Positions 35,887 through 46,262 of a DNA stretch of 64,000 nt are shown piece by piece. A model generated the notes under the pieces. The model was not told the DNA's origin. It did no database searches and was given only the letters and a program-made list of their open reading frames with translations. How positions within the stretch are numbered: position 1 is the first letter of the stretch; each line of letters begins with the position of its first letter. The DNA lies in the NCBI RefSeq assembly GCF_000344615.1, contig NZ_KB467824.1, positions 4,660,461 through 4,724,460 on the forward strand, read 5' to 3'. Origin of the DNA: Janthinobacterium sp. CG3 (GTDB taxonomy: Bacteria > Pseudomonadota > Gammaproteobacteria > Burkholderiales > Burkholderiaceae_D). Made by a program: the position numbers and the translations under genes.

Positions 35887-36609
35887 TTATTCGCCCAGCA
35901 ACGCCAACGACTCCAGCCACGCGTCCTGCCATTCGCGTAGCAGCGGCTGCGTGGCGAAAGCCTTTTTCAGGTGCGACATCGGCACCCGGTGCACGTCGTG
36001 CAGACCGAACGCCAGCGTCACCGGGTTCCACAGGTGGCTGTTCTTGCCGGCGCGCGAGTTTTTCCTGACGCGGGCGCCGTCGTCGCCAAAGATCCCTTGT
36101 CCGCCGGCCAGGGCCTTGTCGAGGTCCATTTTGACGATGCCGCCAAAAACGCAAAGCACCTGCTCCTTGCCGATGCCGTTTTTGCTCTCCATGGGCAGCG
36201 CCACCGGTGCCGGTTCGGCGGGTTTCGGGTGCAACAACTCGTCCGCCAGTTTCGCCACGTCGCGCTGGAAAAACCGCAAGGCGTGCAGCGGCATGCGCAA
36301 GCCCGGCGGTTCCAGTTGGATGGCGAGCCGGTCGGAGTCGCGCGTGAAGCGGATCAGCACGTCGTCGCTGCCGGCCGCCAGTCGTTGCGTGTCCTCGATA
36401 AAGACGACGGGCGCCGCGTAGGCGGTGATGCCTTCGGCAAACAAGTTGGCGTATTCGTCCGAGTATTCGAGCCAGACGTAGGGCGTCAGCCCGTTTTCCA
36501 ACAGACGGGCCAGGTTCCACGGCGTGCCCGTTTGCCCGCTCAGCCATAAGCAAGTTTCATCGCAGGTGGCACGGTTGGGTAACGCTGGTGAGGTCATGTG
36601 GGCTTTCAT
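35887..36609 (-). CDS. hypothetical protein, 240 aa, upstream of Wadjet
   Basis: 240 residues, no recognised family. The start could be ATG 36609 (MKAHMTSP) or ATG 36597 (MTSPALP); neither has a convincing ribosome site. Cys16 and Cys20 (CDETC) could form a small metal or redox site. The C-terminus (RVRKNSRAGKNSHLWNPVTLAFGLHDVHRVPMSHLKKAF) is basic and suggests DNA or RNA contact. It is on the same strand as jetA, 147 bp upstream, so it may be an accessory gene or an unrelated island resident. Its GC content is lower than the Wadjet genes. Confidence 0.65.
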   Translation of the reverse strand: MKAHMTSPALPNRATCDETCLWLSGQTGTPWNLARLLENGLTPYVWLEYSDEYANLFAEGITAYAAPVVFIEDTQRLAAGSDDVLIRFTRDSDRLAIQLEPPGLRMPLHALRFFQRDVAKLADELLHPKPAEPAPVALPMESKNGIGKEQVLCVFGGIVKMDLDKALAGGQGIFGDDGARVRKNSRAGKNSHLWNPVTLAFGLHDVHRVPMSHLKKAFATQPLLREWQDAWLESLALLGE

Positions 36610-36848
36610 TGGAGGTTGTGATACGGTTTGCTGGCGTTCTAGAACGGGTTTTTTACGGTCATCATGCCCTCAATGACTTGGCCATCCCTGAAGGGCCTCG
36701 GAATAGGACGTCGCGCATTTGGATTCGAGCGCGGCGGCCAGCATCCTGGCATCACCCAGGTTTTTTTTCGCAAAAGGGAGGAGTTCTATTTCAACTTGGG
36801 GCTTAAGTTAAAATAAGGCCCTGGCTAATTTTAACTTAACAGACGCTC
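36610..36848. other. AT-richer intergenic stretch with possible remnant ORF
   Basis: This 239-bp stretch lies between the 240-residue gene and the Fic fragment. A plus-strand frame 36673-36816 (MTWPSLKGLGIGRRAFGF, ending GLKLK-stop) reads protein-like but has no ribosome site or match I know, so it may be a decayed gene end. Its stop overlaps the left arm of the inverted repeat at 36803. Confidence 0.3.
36803..36839. promoter_or_regulatory. perfect 12-bp inverted repeat before the Fic fragment
   Basis: TTAAGTTAAAAT (36803-36814) and ATTTTAACTTAA (36828-36839) are exact inverted arms around a 13-nt spacer, ten bases before the Fic ATG. The site is very AT-rich in a GC-rich genome. It looks like an operator, perhaps for the lost C-terminal wHTH of the Fic protein. 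Confidence 0.6.
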
Positions 36849-37175
36849 ATGGAACGCGGAACGACGGGCCTCTACACTTCAACCAGCGCCGGCGGTGTGG
36901 CCTGCCAAGCTTTTGTGCCGATGGCCTTACCACCATTCCCGGTCTTGGATTTCAACGGCAAACTGCAAAGCCGGCTCAACGACGCGTTGATAGCGTTCGG
37001 CCGGCTCGACGCGGTCAGCATGCTCCTGCCCGATGCGCAACTGTTCTTGTATAGCTACGTGCGCTTGGCGGCGCAGCGAGCGCGGCGCCGAAGCCAGCGC
37101 GCGGTCAAAAGACAACTGGGATATGATGATTGCACTCCCCGCCAAGGAAAAACGAGCCATGAATCCGATTCGTAA
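36849..37175 (+). pseudogene. truncated Fic/DOC family gene (N-terminal Fic_N segment only)
   Basis: The first ~74 residues (MERGTTGLYTSTSAGGVACQ, then LNDALIAFGRLDAVSMLLPDAQLFLYSYVR) match the usual N-terminus of Fic family AMP-transferases. In intact relatives the text continues KEAV-SSQIEGTQ; here it breaks after YVR into an unrelated Arg/Gln-rich tail and stops at 37175, overlapping the next gene. The whole catalytic core (HPFxxGNGR motif) is missing. The break coincides with the start of the ATPase module, suggesting that module's insertion or a deletion truncated the gene. Confidence 0.75.
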
Positions 37176-38238
37176 GATCACCATTCGCGGCTACAAGTCC
37201 ATCCGTGCGCTGGAAAAACTCCGGCTCGACAACCTGAACGTATTGGTCGGCGCGAACGGCGCGGGCAAGAGCAATTTCATCAGCTTCTTCCGCTTGCTTG
37301 CCCGTCTGATGGCGGGCGAGCTGAATTATTACGTCGCCAAGAGCGGTGGCCCGGACGCTTTTCTGTACCACGGCCGCAAGCGCACGCCGCGGATGGAGGC
37401 GGAGATGTACTTCGGCAATAACGGTTACAAGCTTGCGCTTGAACCCACTCTTGGCAACGGCTTTATTTTTGCCAAGGAACAATTTTACTGGGCTTACACC
37501 GACGCCGATTTTCCGCTCGGGTCCGGGCACGTCGAAACCCAATCAGGGAATGAACGCCATCCCAGGGTGGCATCCTATGTCGTTGCTTCGGTGAAGAGTT
37601 GGATCGTCTATCATTTTCACGATACCAGCGACAGCGCGCCGATGAAGCAGAGCGGCGCCTTGAACGACAACGCCTTGTTGCGGCCGGATGGCGCGAATCT
37701 CGCGGCCTATCTATATCGCCTCCAGCAGCAGTTCCCGGAACACTACACACGCATCGCCGACACGGTGCGTCTGGTGGCGCCGTTCTTTGCCGATTTCCAG
37801 TTGCGTCCCAATCCGCTCGACCTCACCTCGATACAGATGGAATGGCGCGAGAAGGGTAGCGACTTTCCTTTTCTCGGCCATCAATTGTCGGACGGGACAC
37901 TGCGATTCATTTGCCTCGCTACCGTCTTATTGCAACCGGACGAATTGATGCCTGCCACGATACTATTCGACGAACCTGAGCTTGGCTTGCACCCGTATGC
38001 CATCGAATTGCTGGCGTCGTTGATGCGGCAGGCCGCCGACAAGCACCAGTTGATTGTGTCGACCCAGTCGGTGGAATTGCTCAACCAATTCGACGCCGAG
38101 CAGGTGATCGTCGTCGACCGCGTCGACGAGCAATCCACATTCCAGCGGCTTGAAGCTGGCAAGCTCAAGGACTGGTTGGACGAATACTCCTTGGGGGAGT
38201 TGTGGAAGCGCAACGTCTTTGGAGGGAGGCCCCGCTAA
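37159..38238 (+). CDS. AAA family ATPase (AAA_21/OLD-like) of a two-gene module
   Basis: 359 residues from ATG 37159 (AAGGA upstream). MNPIRKITIRGYKSIRAL is the RecF/OLD-type N-terminus; Walker A GANGAGKS (31-38), signature GHQLSDGTLRFICLA, Walker B ATILFDEPELGLHP and the switch histidine region LIVSTQSVELLNQF follow. An SMC-like ABC ATPase without a fused nuclease. The stop TAA overlaps the ATG of the DUF4276 gene by one base (TAATG), so the two are made together. Such ATPase/DUF4276 pairs are frequent in defence islands. GC is lower than the neighbours, consistent with transfer. Confidence 0.87.
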   Translation: MNPIRKITIRGYKSIRALEKLRLDNLNVLVGANGAGKSNFISFFRLLARLMAGELNYYVAKSGGPDAFLYHGRKRTPRMEAEMYFGNNGYKLALEPTLGNGFIFAKEQFYWAYTDADFPLGSGHVETQSGNERHPRVASYVVASVKSWIVYHFHDTSDSAPMKQSGALNDNALLRPDGANLAAYLYRLQQQFPEHYTRIADTVRLVAPFFADFQLRPNPLDLTSIQMEWREKGSDFPFLGHQLSDGTLRFICLATVLLQPDELMPATILFDEPELGLHPYAIELLASLMRQAADKHQLIVSTQSVELLNQFDAEQVIVVDRVDEQSTFQRLEAGKLKDWLDEYSLGELWKRNVFGGRPR

Positions 38239-38900
38239 TGGCCGGCAACCACACGCGCGTCAACATTTTGGTTGAAGGGCAAACCGAAGAAACCTTCGTC
38301 CGCGAATTGTTGGCGCCGCATCTGACGGACTTTCAGGTCTATCTGACGCCACGCATCATCGAGACCAGCAAGGGGCACAAGGGCGGCCTGGTGAGCTACG
38401 GCAAGATCGAGCGCCAGGTCAGGCTTTGGTGCAAGCAAGACTCCGCGGCCAAGGTCACGACGCTCTTTGACGTGTATGGCCTGCCGTCCGACTTTCCAGG
38501 CTTCGCCAACTGGGACGCGAACCAGCCGCCGTTGCCCCAGGTGGCGGCGCTGGAGGTCAACCTTGCCGCCGGTGTCGCTCAGCCAAATTTGATCCCCTAC
38601 CTGCAACTGCACGAGTACGAAGCGCTGCTGTTCAGCGATTTGACGGCATTTGAATACGCCGATGTGCCGCAGGCGACAATCAATGCGTGGCGGGCGGAAT
38701 TGGCGCAATGCGCCGGCCCTGAATACATGAACAATTCGCCCTTCACTGCGCCGTCAAAACGTATTATTGCGCGTTGGCCATCTTACAAATCTGCAAAACC
38801 ACATTTTGGCGTGTTGCTTGCTTTGGAGATTGGATTGACGACCATTCGGCAAAAATGTTTGCGATTTGACCAGTGGGTGAGTACGCTCGAGGGTTTGTAA
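38238..38900 (+). CDS. DUF4276 family protein, partner of the AAA ATPase
   Basis: 220 residues. ILVEGQTEETFVRELL (Glu 12 and neighbours), TLFDVYGLPSDFPG and LQLHEYEALLFSD are the DUF4276 signatures. Their acidic residues resemble a Toprim-like site, as in the effector partners of OLD/PARIS-type ATPases; that fold is my inference. Encoded directly after the ATPase with a 1-bp overlap. A strong hairpin terminator follows at 38913. The likely role is effector or nuclease in a two-gene phage-defence module regulated by the ATPase. Confidence 0.85.
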   Translation: MAGNHTRVNILVEGQTEETFVRELLAPHLTDFQVYLTPRIIETSKGHKGGLVSYGKIERQVRLWCKQDSAAKVTTLFDVYGLPSDFPGFANWDANQPPLPQVAALEVNLAAGVAQPNLIPYLQLHEYEALLFSDLTAFEYADVPQATINAWRAELAQCAGPEYMNNSPFTAPSKRIIARWPSYKSAKPHFGVLLALEIGLTTIRQKCLRFDQWVSTLEGL

Positions 38901-38912
38901 GCTAGAATCCGG

Positions 38913-38944
38913 AAAAAAGCCAACTTGGATCAGTTGGCTTTTTT
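38913..38944. terminator. bidirectional intrinsic terminator after the ATPase/DUF4276 pair
   Basis: AAAAAAGCCAACT (38913-38925), 6-nt loop, AGTTGGCTTTTTT (38932-38944): a perfect 13-bp stem with T runs in both directions. It serves the rightward DUF4276 gene and the leftward VOC gene. Confidence 0.9.
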
Positions 38945-38972
38945 ACTATCCGCGACGCGCTTTTTTGCATTT

Positions 38973-39377
38973 TCAAGCCAAACTCAGCTCTGCCTCGTGG
39001 CAGACAGCGCACAGTTTATTACCCTCCGGGTCCTTGAAATACGCGCCATAGAAGTGTTCGTGGTAGTCAGGTCTGAGGCCAGGCGCGCCCTCTGACGACC
39101 CGCCATGCTGTAACGCCAGCTGATACGCCTGGTCCACTGCCGCGCGGGTAGGCGCCAAGAATGCAATCATCTGTCCGTTACCGGGATCATGTGCCATCTG
39201 GTCATGCGGTGCGCCAATCAGGAACAAAGGGCGGGGATCTGGATGCGACTGCCAACCGGCCCACGGACGTTCTCGATCACAGAAACGCAGCGAGTTACCG
39301 AGGACCTCCATTAATGCCGTGTAGAACGAAAGTGCACGGTCGAAGTTATTGACGCCGATAAAAGTGTGTGAGTACAC
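38973..39377 (-). CDS. VOC (glyoxalase/bleomycin-resistance) family protein
   Basis: 134 residues. The GTG at 39377 is preferred as start because GAGGA lies 7 nt before it and the protein then begins VYSHTFIGVNNFDRALSFY, the normal family N-terminus; a frame extending to 39404 is the alternative. Paired beta-alpha-beta-beta-beta modules with the metal-ligand candidates His in YSHTF and Glu in YFKDPEGNKLCAVCH. Members are small metalloenzymes (dioxygenases, glyoxalase-like); the substrate is unknown. Confidence 0.85.
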   Translation of the reverse strand: MYSHTFIGVNNFDRALSFYTALMEVLGNSLRFCDRERPWAGWQSHPDPRPLFLIGAPHDQMAHDPGNGQMIAFLAPTRAAVDQAYQLALQHGGSSEGAPGLRPDYHEHFYGAYFKDPEGNKLCAVCHEAELSLA

Positions 39378-39576
39378 GGTACGTTCCTCAAGTTGTGGGA
39401 GCAATAGCGCATTTTACGCAAACACTTCGCGTTGACGATTGACGCGAGCTTCACGTGAGCAAGGGTATGCTTGCCACCCCGCCAGCGATGCGAAACCGGG
39501 AAATGGCGTGAGGGCGTAGTACGGCACGCCGGCGGCTTTTGCGACACATCAGGCAGGGCTGCTACCAATGCGATGC

Positions 39577-39614
39577 AAAATGCCTTACGTGGAATCCACG
39601 CAAGGCATTATTTT
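39577..39614. terminator. terminator downstream of gyrB
   Basis: TGCCTTACGTGG (39581-39592), 3-nt loop, CCACGCAAGGCA (39596-39607), one mismatch, flanked by an A run on the left and TTATTTT on the right, so it can work in either direction. It lies 50 bp after the gyrB stop on the gyrB strand. Confidence 0.7.
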
Positions 39615-39664
39615 AAGAACTGATCTTTGATGCGACCGGCGGTTTCGACCCGGCCGCCGACACC

Positions 39665-42214
<2,550 letters not shown>

Positions 42215-42257
42215 TCACGCCGGGGCCGGCGGGTGGCCGGCCCCGGCGTCTTGTGGC

Positions 42258-43364
42258 TTAAATCCGCATCGGCATGACAACGTACTTGAAGTCGGCGTTG
42301 TCGGGGATGGAGATCAGCGCGGACGAATTCGAGTCGCCCAGCGCGATGTTGACCTGCTCGCACTTCAGGTTGTTGAGCACGTCGAGCAGGTAGGTGACGT
42401 TGAAGCCGATGTCGACGGCGTCCCCGCCGTAGTCGATTTCCATTTCCTCGACGGCTTCCTCCTGGTCGGCGTTGGTCGAGCTGATTTTCATGCTGCCCGG
42501 GCTGATGATGCAGCGCACGCCCTTGAACTTGTCGCTGGTCATGATGGCGGCGCGTTGCAGCGAACGCAGCAGCTCGTCGCGGCCGATCGTGAAGTCGTTC
42601 TTGTAACCCTTCGGGATGACCCGGGTGTAGTCGGGGAACTTGCCCTCGACCAGCTTGGAGATCAGTTCGATGTCGGCGAACGTCAGCTTGACCTGGTTCG
42701 CGGCGATGTCGAGCTGGACCGGCTCGTCGTTCTCTTCGAGCAGGCGCTGCAGCTCGATGATGGTCTTGCGCGGAATGATCACTTCCTGGCGTTCGAAGGT
42801 TTGCTCGGTCTCGACCTGGCAGAAGGCCAGGCGGTGGCCGTCGGTGGCCACGGCGATGACGTTCTTGCCGTCCAGGACCAGCAGCAGGCCGTTCAGGTAG
42901 TAGCGGATGTCTTGCTGCGCCATCGAGAAATGCACCATGTTGAACAGGTGCTTGAGCGTCTTTTGCGGCAGCGTGACGCTGGCGTTGTAGGTCTCGGCCT
43001 GTTGCACGGTCGGGAACTCCTCGGCCGCCAGCGTCTGCAGCGCGAAGCGCGACTTGCCGGTTTGCACCGTCAGGCGCTTGTTCAGCAGGGTCATCGTGAC
43101 GTCGCCCGATTCCGGCAGCGCGCGCAGGATGTCGAGCAGCTTGCGCGCGGCCACGGTGGTGCCGGCGACGTCGGCGCCGGAGCCGATCTGGGCGTGCGTG
43201 GTGATCTGCACTTCGGTGTCGGTCGACAGGAAGGAGACGCCCTCGCCGTCCTTGCGGATGAGGATATTGGCCAGAATCGGCATAGTGTGCCGACGCTCGA
43301 CAATACCGCTCACGATCTGCAGTGGCCGGAGAAGGGTATCTCGGGTGGTTTTGACCAATTGCAT
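42258..43364 (-). CDS. dnaN: DNA polymerase III sliding clamp (beta subunit)
   Basis: 368 residues with three clamp domains. MQLVKTTRDTLLRPLQIVSGIVERRHTMP is the standard N-terminus, PDYTRVIPKG is a central family motif, and the chain ends YVVMPMRI (the M-P-M/L-R-L/I clamp C-terminus). The ring encircles DNA and tethers Pol III. ATG at 43364 with GAGG 9 nt upstream. Lies between dnaA (169-bp gap) and gyrB (82-bp gap), all leftward. Confidence 0.97.
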   Translation of the reverse strand: MQLVKTTRDTLLRPLQIVSGIVERRHTMPILANILIRKDGEGVSFLSTDTEVQITTHAQIGSGADVAGTTVAARKLLDILRALPESGDVTMTLLNKRLTVQTGKSRFALQTLAAEEFPTVQQAETYNASVTLPQKTLKHLFNMVHFSMAQQDIRYYLNGLLLVLDGKNVIAVATDGHRLAFCQVETEQTFERQEVIIPRKTIIELQRLLEENDEPVQLDIAANQVKLTFADIELISKLVEGKFPDYTRVIPKGYKNDFTIGRDELLRSLQRAAIMTSDKFKGVRCIISPGSMKISSTNADQEEAVEEMEIDYGGDAVDIGFNVTYLLDVLNNLKCEQVNIALGDSNSSALISIPDNADFKYVVMPMRI

Positions 43365-43506
43365 AGTAATCCTCGAATAGATGGTTTTAACGGTACTTCA
43401 TTCACAACGCTGCGTCCGGGAGGTGCGCCGCCAGGGCCGCGCAACTTTGCCAAATAATAAAGGCAAACCCGTTTTCCGGCCAGTCCCGCTGGCTCCTTCC
43501 GCGGCG

Positions 43507-43527
43507 GTAAGCCGCTGGCGTAAGCCG
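43507..43527. repeat. short direct repeat GTAAGCC-N3-GGCGTAAGCC
   Basis: GTAAGCCGCTGGCGTAAGCC directly after the dnaA stop. A near copy, GTAAGCCAACGGCGTAAGCG, lies after pssA at 53980. Both sit just 3' of a gene and contain GTAAGC twice. Possibly a degenerate REP type. Confidence 0.4.
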
Positions 43528-43533
43528 ACCTAC

Positions 43534-44937
43534 TTAGCCCTTCAGCGTCTGCTCCAGCACGTGCAGTTCGTGGTTGCACTCCGGGTTCTTGGTGCGGTCC
43601 AGGGCGATCTTGCGCACCGCGTGCAAGACCGTGGTGTGGTCGCGCCCGCCGAACAGCTCGCCGATTTCCGGCAGGCTCTTCTGCGTCAATTCCTTGGCCA
43701 GGTACATCGCGATCTGCCGCGGCCGGGCGATATTGGCCGGGCGCCGCTTCGAATACATGTCGGCGACCTTGATGTTGAAGAAGTCGGCCACGGTCTTCTG
43801 GATGTTCTCCACCGAGATCTGGCGGTTCTGCACCGACAGCAAGTCCTTCAGCGCCTCCTTGACGATGTCGATCGTGATGTCCTTGCCGTGGAAGCGCGAG
43901 TACGCCAGGATCTTGCGCAGCGCGCCCTCGAGTTCGCGCACGTTCGAGCGCAGGTGCTTGGCGACGAAGAAGGCGACGTCGTCGGAGAAGGTGACGCCTT
44001 CCTGCTTGGCTTTCTTGAGCAAAATGGCGACGCGCATTTCCAGCTCCGGCGGCTCGATCGCCACCGTCAGGCCGGAGTCGAAGCGCGAGATCAGGCGGTC
44101 GTCCATGCCGGTGATCTCTTTCGGATAGGTGTCGCTGGTGATGATGATCTGCTTTTTCGCCGCGATCAGCGCCTCGAAGGCGTAGAAAAACTCTTCCTGG
44201 GTGCGGCTTTTGCCGCCGAAGAACTGGATATCATCGATCAGCAGCATGTCCAGCGAATGGTAGTAGTGCTTGAAGTCGTCGAAGCCCTTGCGCTGGTAGG
44301 CGGTGACGACGTCGCGCACGTACTGCTCGGCGTGGATGTAGCGGATCTTCGCGCCCGGCTGGTCGGCCATCACCTGGTTGCCGATGGCGTGGATCAAATG
44401 GGTCTTACCCAGGCCGACGCCGCCGTAGAAAAACAGCGGGTTGTACGACACGCCCGGGTTGTTGGCGACCTGGATCGCGGCGGCGCGCGCCAGCTGGTTG
44501 GCCTTGCCGGTGACGAAGCTGTCGAAGGTCAGGTCGGTGTTGATGCGGCTTTGTTCGCGCCGCGGCGAGTTGCCGATGTTGAACAGCTCGGGCACGCTGG
44601 GCACCGCGTCGGCGGCGCGGTTGGCCGGCGCGGCGCCGCCGTTCGGGTCGCTGGCGGGGCTGGCGCTCGGCGCCGCCGGCTTTTTCGGCAGGGCCAGGCG
44701 CGGGTCGAGCACGAACTGGACCTCGGTCGGACCTTCGTAGTACTGCACCGCGAGCGCGCTGATGCGGCTGGCGAACTGGGTCTTGACCCAGTCCAGCTTG
44801 AAACGATTGGGCGCGGCAATGCGCAACTTTCCGTCCTCGTAGTCGAGGGCGATGAGCGGTTTGATCCACGCGCTGAATTGTTGCGGTGTCAGCTCCAGTT
44901 CCAATTGCGCGGAACAGGTCTGCCAGAAATTGTCCAT
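43534..44937 (-). CDS. dnaA: chromosomal replication initiator DnaA
   Basis: 467 residues. Domain I (1-90, [21 protein letters not shown]), a Pro/Ala-rich domain II (~105-140), the AAA+ domain with Walker [16 protein letters not shown] and Walker [13 protein letters not shown], and a C-terminal DnaA-box-binding HTH with [14 protein letters not shown]. It binds DnaA boxes and melts oriC. ATG at 44937. It is divergent from rpmH across the candidate origin. A DnaA box covers its likely -35 region, implying autoregulation. Confidence 0.97.
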   Translation of the reverse strand: MDNFWQTCSAQLELELTPQQFSAWIKPLIALDYEDGKLRIAAPNRFKLDWVKTQFASRISALAVQYYEGPTEVQFVLDPRLALPKKPAAPSASPASDPNGGAAPANRAADAVPSVPELFNIGNSPRREQSRINTDLTFDSFVTGKANQLARAAAIQVANNPGVSYNPLFFYGGVGLGKTHLIHAIGNQVMADQPGAKIRYIHAEQYVRDVVTAYQRKGFDDFKHYYHSLDMLLIDDIQFFGGKSRTQEEFFYAFEALIAAKKQIIITSDTYPKEITGMDDRLISRFDSGLTVAIEPPELEMRVAILLKKAKQEGVTFSDDVAFFVAKHLRSNVRELEGALRKILAYSRFHGKDITIDIVKEALKDLLSVQNRQISVENIQKTVADFFNIKVADMYSKRRPANIARPRQIAMYLAKELTQKSLPEIGELFGGRDHTTVLHAVRKIALDRTKNPECNHELHVLEQTLKG

Positions 44938-45051
44938 GAATGTCTATGTGAAAAGGTGTGGGAGGGCGTATCGATACTGCCCTGTGCGAACCGCGTGCAG
45001 TGTTGCCACAACTGCAAGGATCGCGCGAGGGCTCGCCACACGTAACGCGCT

Positions 45052-45080
45052 ATTCTACTCTCGCCGGCGAAAGTTATCCA
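45052..45080 (-). promoter_or_regulatory. candidate dnaA promoter overlapped by a DnaA box
   Basis: On the minus strand TGGATA (45080-45075), a 17-nt spacer, TAGAAT (45057-45052). The -35 hexamer lies within the perfect DnaA box TTATCCACA (45074-45082), the layout of DnaA-repressed dnaA promoters. Confidence 0.5.
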
Positions 45081-45082
45081 CA
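45074..45082 (+). promoter_or_regulatory. DnaA box (perfect TTATCCACA)
   Basis: Exact nine-base consensus between dnaA and rpmH, about 140 bp upstream of the dnaA start. The only perfect copy in this intergenic region. Confidence 0.85.
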
Positions 45083-45208
45083 GGCACGCTTGATTTTTGC
45101 GCGCCGCCGCGCCGCGCCGGGGCCGCCGGCACGGGCGTAGCGGCGTCGCGCGCGGGCCGCGCCACGGCCGCCGCGGCGCGCCGATTTCACCGGCGTCGAC
45201 GGTGATGC

Positions 45209-45238
45209 TTGACAACAGGGGGGCATATGCTGAATAAT
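45209..45238 (+). promoter_or_regulatory. candidate rpmH-rnpA promoter
   Basis: TTGACA (45209-45214), an 18-nt spacer, AATAAT (45233-45238): a full -35 and five of six -10 bases, giving a leader of about 180 nt before rpmH. Confidence 0.6.
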
Positions 45239-45424
45239 TCAGGGTTCCCCGCCCGTATTCCGTGTTTATTCACTTGAACGACAATATGGAGTAAGCGTGG
45301 ATTAAGCGGGCGATGAGACTGGCCAGCTTGTGCCTTGGCATAAGTGCGCGATTGTCATTGGCACCAAAAACTGACGGGACGTCAGACCCGATTTTGCATT
45401 TTTTTTGTTTTTAGCGAGACCAAC

Positions 45425-45559
45425 ATGAAACGTACTTACCAACCTTCCGTCGTCCGCCGCAAGCGTACGCACGGCTTCCGCGCTCGTATGGCCACCCGTG
45501 GCGGCCGTGATGTGCTCAATGCACGTCGTGCAAAAGGCCGCAAACGTCTGGCCGTATAG
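45425..45559 (+). CDS. rpmH: 50S ribosomal protein L34
   Basis: 44 residues, [20 protein letters not shown]..., the full-length bacterial L34, very basic, with the [18 protein letters not shown] ending. ATG at 45425; a longer open frame from 45344 is not supported. First gene of the conserved rpmH-rnpA-yidD-yidC-mnmE run; rnpA follows within about 10-25 bp depending on its start. Confidence 0.98.
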   Translation: MKRTYQPSVVRRKRTHGFRARMATRGGRDVLNARRAKGRKRLAV

Positions 45560-45567
45560 GCCAGTCT

Positions 45568-45993
45568 TTGCCAGCTGATCGCGTGACTAGCTGCACTAAC
45601 ACAGTCGGCAATTCAGGCGAAGGTTCCCACGACTTCGCACGCGTTCGGCGCATCGTTAAAACGGATGAATTTTCATCCGTTTTTCGTTTGCGTCCGGCGC
45701 AAAAAACCGCGCACTTCGTGCTGTACACCCGCCAGAACGACTTGCCGCATGCGCGGCTGGGCGTCGTGGTGGCGAAGCGTTTCGCGCCGCGCGCGGCGAC
45801 CCGCAACACGATCAAGCGCGTCACGCGCGAGTTGTTCCGCGTCTCGAACCTGGCGCCGCTCGACTGCGTGGTGCGCCTGTCGAAGGCGGTCAACAGCAAG
45901 GCCGGTCCGGCCACGACGGCCCAGCTGAAGGCGGAGCTGCGCGTCGAACTGACTCGTCTGTTCGCCTCGCAACAGGCCCGGAAAGCCCCATGA
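45568..45993 (+). CDS. rnpA: ribonuclease P protein component
   Basis: Up to 141 residues. RnpA motifs: [59 protein letters not shown], the last holding the conserved RNR-type RNA-binding signature (here ATRNTIKR). The start is uncertain: TTG 45568 gives the longest product, GTG 45583 is an alternative, and conserved sequence begins only near SHDFARVRR. It binds RNase P RNA to mature tRNA 5' ends. The stop overlaps the yidD ATG by 4 bp. Confidence 0.93.
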   Translation: MPADRVTSCTNTVGNSGEGSHDFARVRRIVKTDEFSSVFRLRPAQKTAHFVLYTRQNDLPHARLGVVVAKRFAPRAATRNTIKRVTRELFRVSNLAPLDCVVRLSKAVNSKAGPATTAQLKAELRVELTRLFASQQARKAP

Positions 45994-46250
45994 AAAGCGT
46001 GCTGCTGCTCTTGCTGCGCGCCTACAAACTGGCGATCAGCCCGATGCTCGGGCAGAATTGCCGTTTTTACCCGAGTTGTTCCAGTTACGCGCTGGAGGCG
46101 ATCGGCCTGCACGGCGCCGCCAAGGGCAGCTGGCTGGCGGCCAAACGCCTCGGCCGTTGCCATCCCTGGCACGAGGGCGGCTTCGACCCCGTCCCGCCGG
46201 CCGACGGCGGCACATCTTCAACGACCGCTTGCGGTTGCAACCACTCCTGA
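45990..46250 (+). CDS. yidD: membrane protein insertion efficiency factor YidD
   Basis: 86 residues: [31 protein letters not shown] and [16 protein letters not shown] are the YidD (DUF37) signature with conserved cysteines; the N-terminus is amphipathic for membrane association. It aids YidC-dependent insertion. ATGA overlap with rnpA, 12 bp before yidC. The C-terminal tail ([12 protein letters not shown]) is unusual and probably disordered. Confidence 0.95.
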   Translation: MKSVLLLLLRAYKLAISPMLGQNCRFYPSCSSYALEAIGLHGAAKGSWLAAKRLGRCHPWHEGGFDPVPPADGGTSSTTACGCNHS

Positions 46251-46262
46251 CAAAATACCCTA

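Larger units (their letters stand above)
44938..45424. other. dnaA-rpmH intergenic region, candidate oriC
   Basis: A 487-bp gap between divergent dnaA and rpmH, the usual place for oriC in this group. I find one perfect DnaA box (45074-45082), one box with a single mismatch (TTATTCACT, 45266-45274), a weaker GTGGATTA-like site near 45298, and an AT-rich stretch at 45355-45420. The middle (~45090-45190) is very GC-rich. The box density is low for an origin, so the assignment rests mainly on gene context. Confidence 0.55.

Noticed and set aside
36588..36806. Possible RelE/HigB-type toxin remnant upstream of Fic
   Set aside because: The plus-strand frame gives no convincing toxin motif; only noted as an AT-richer stretch.
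37159..38900. PARIS (AriA/AriB) assignment for the ATPase/DUF4276 pair
   Set aside because: The second gene has DUF4276 signatures, not the DUF4435 of AriB, so only a loose analogy is kept.
45344..45424. Longer N-terminus for L34
   Set aside because: L34 is 44 residues starting MKRTYQPS; the extra frame is the leader.
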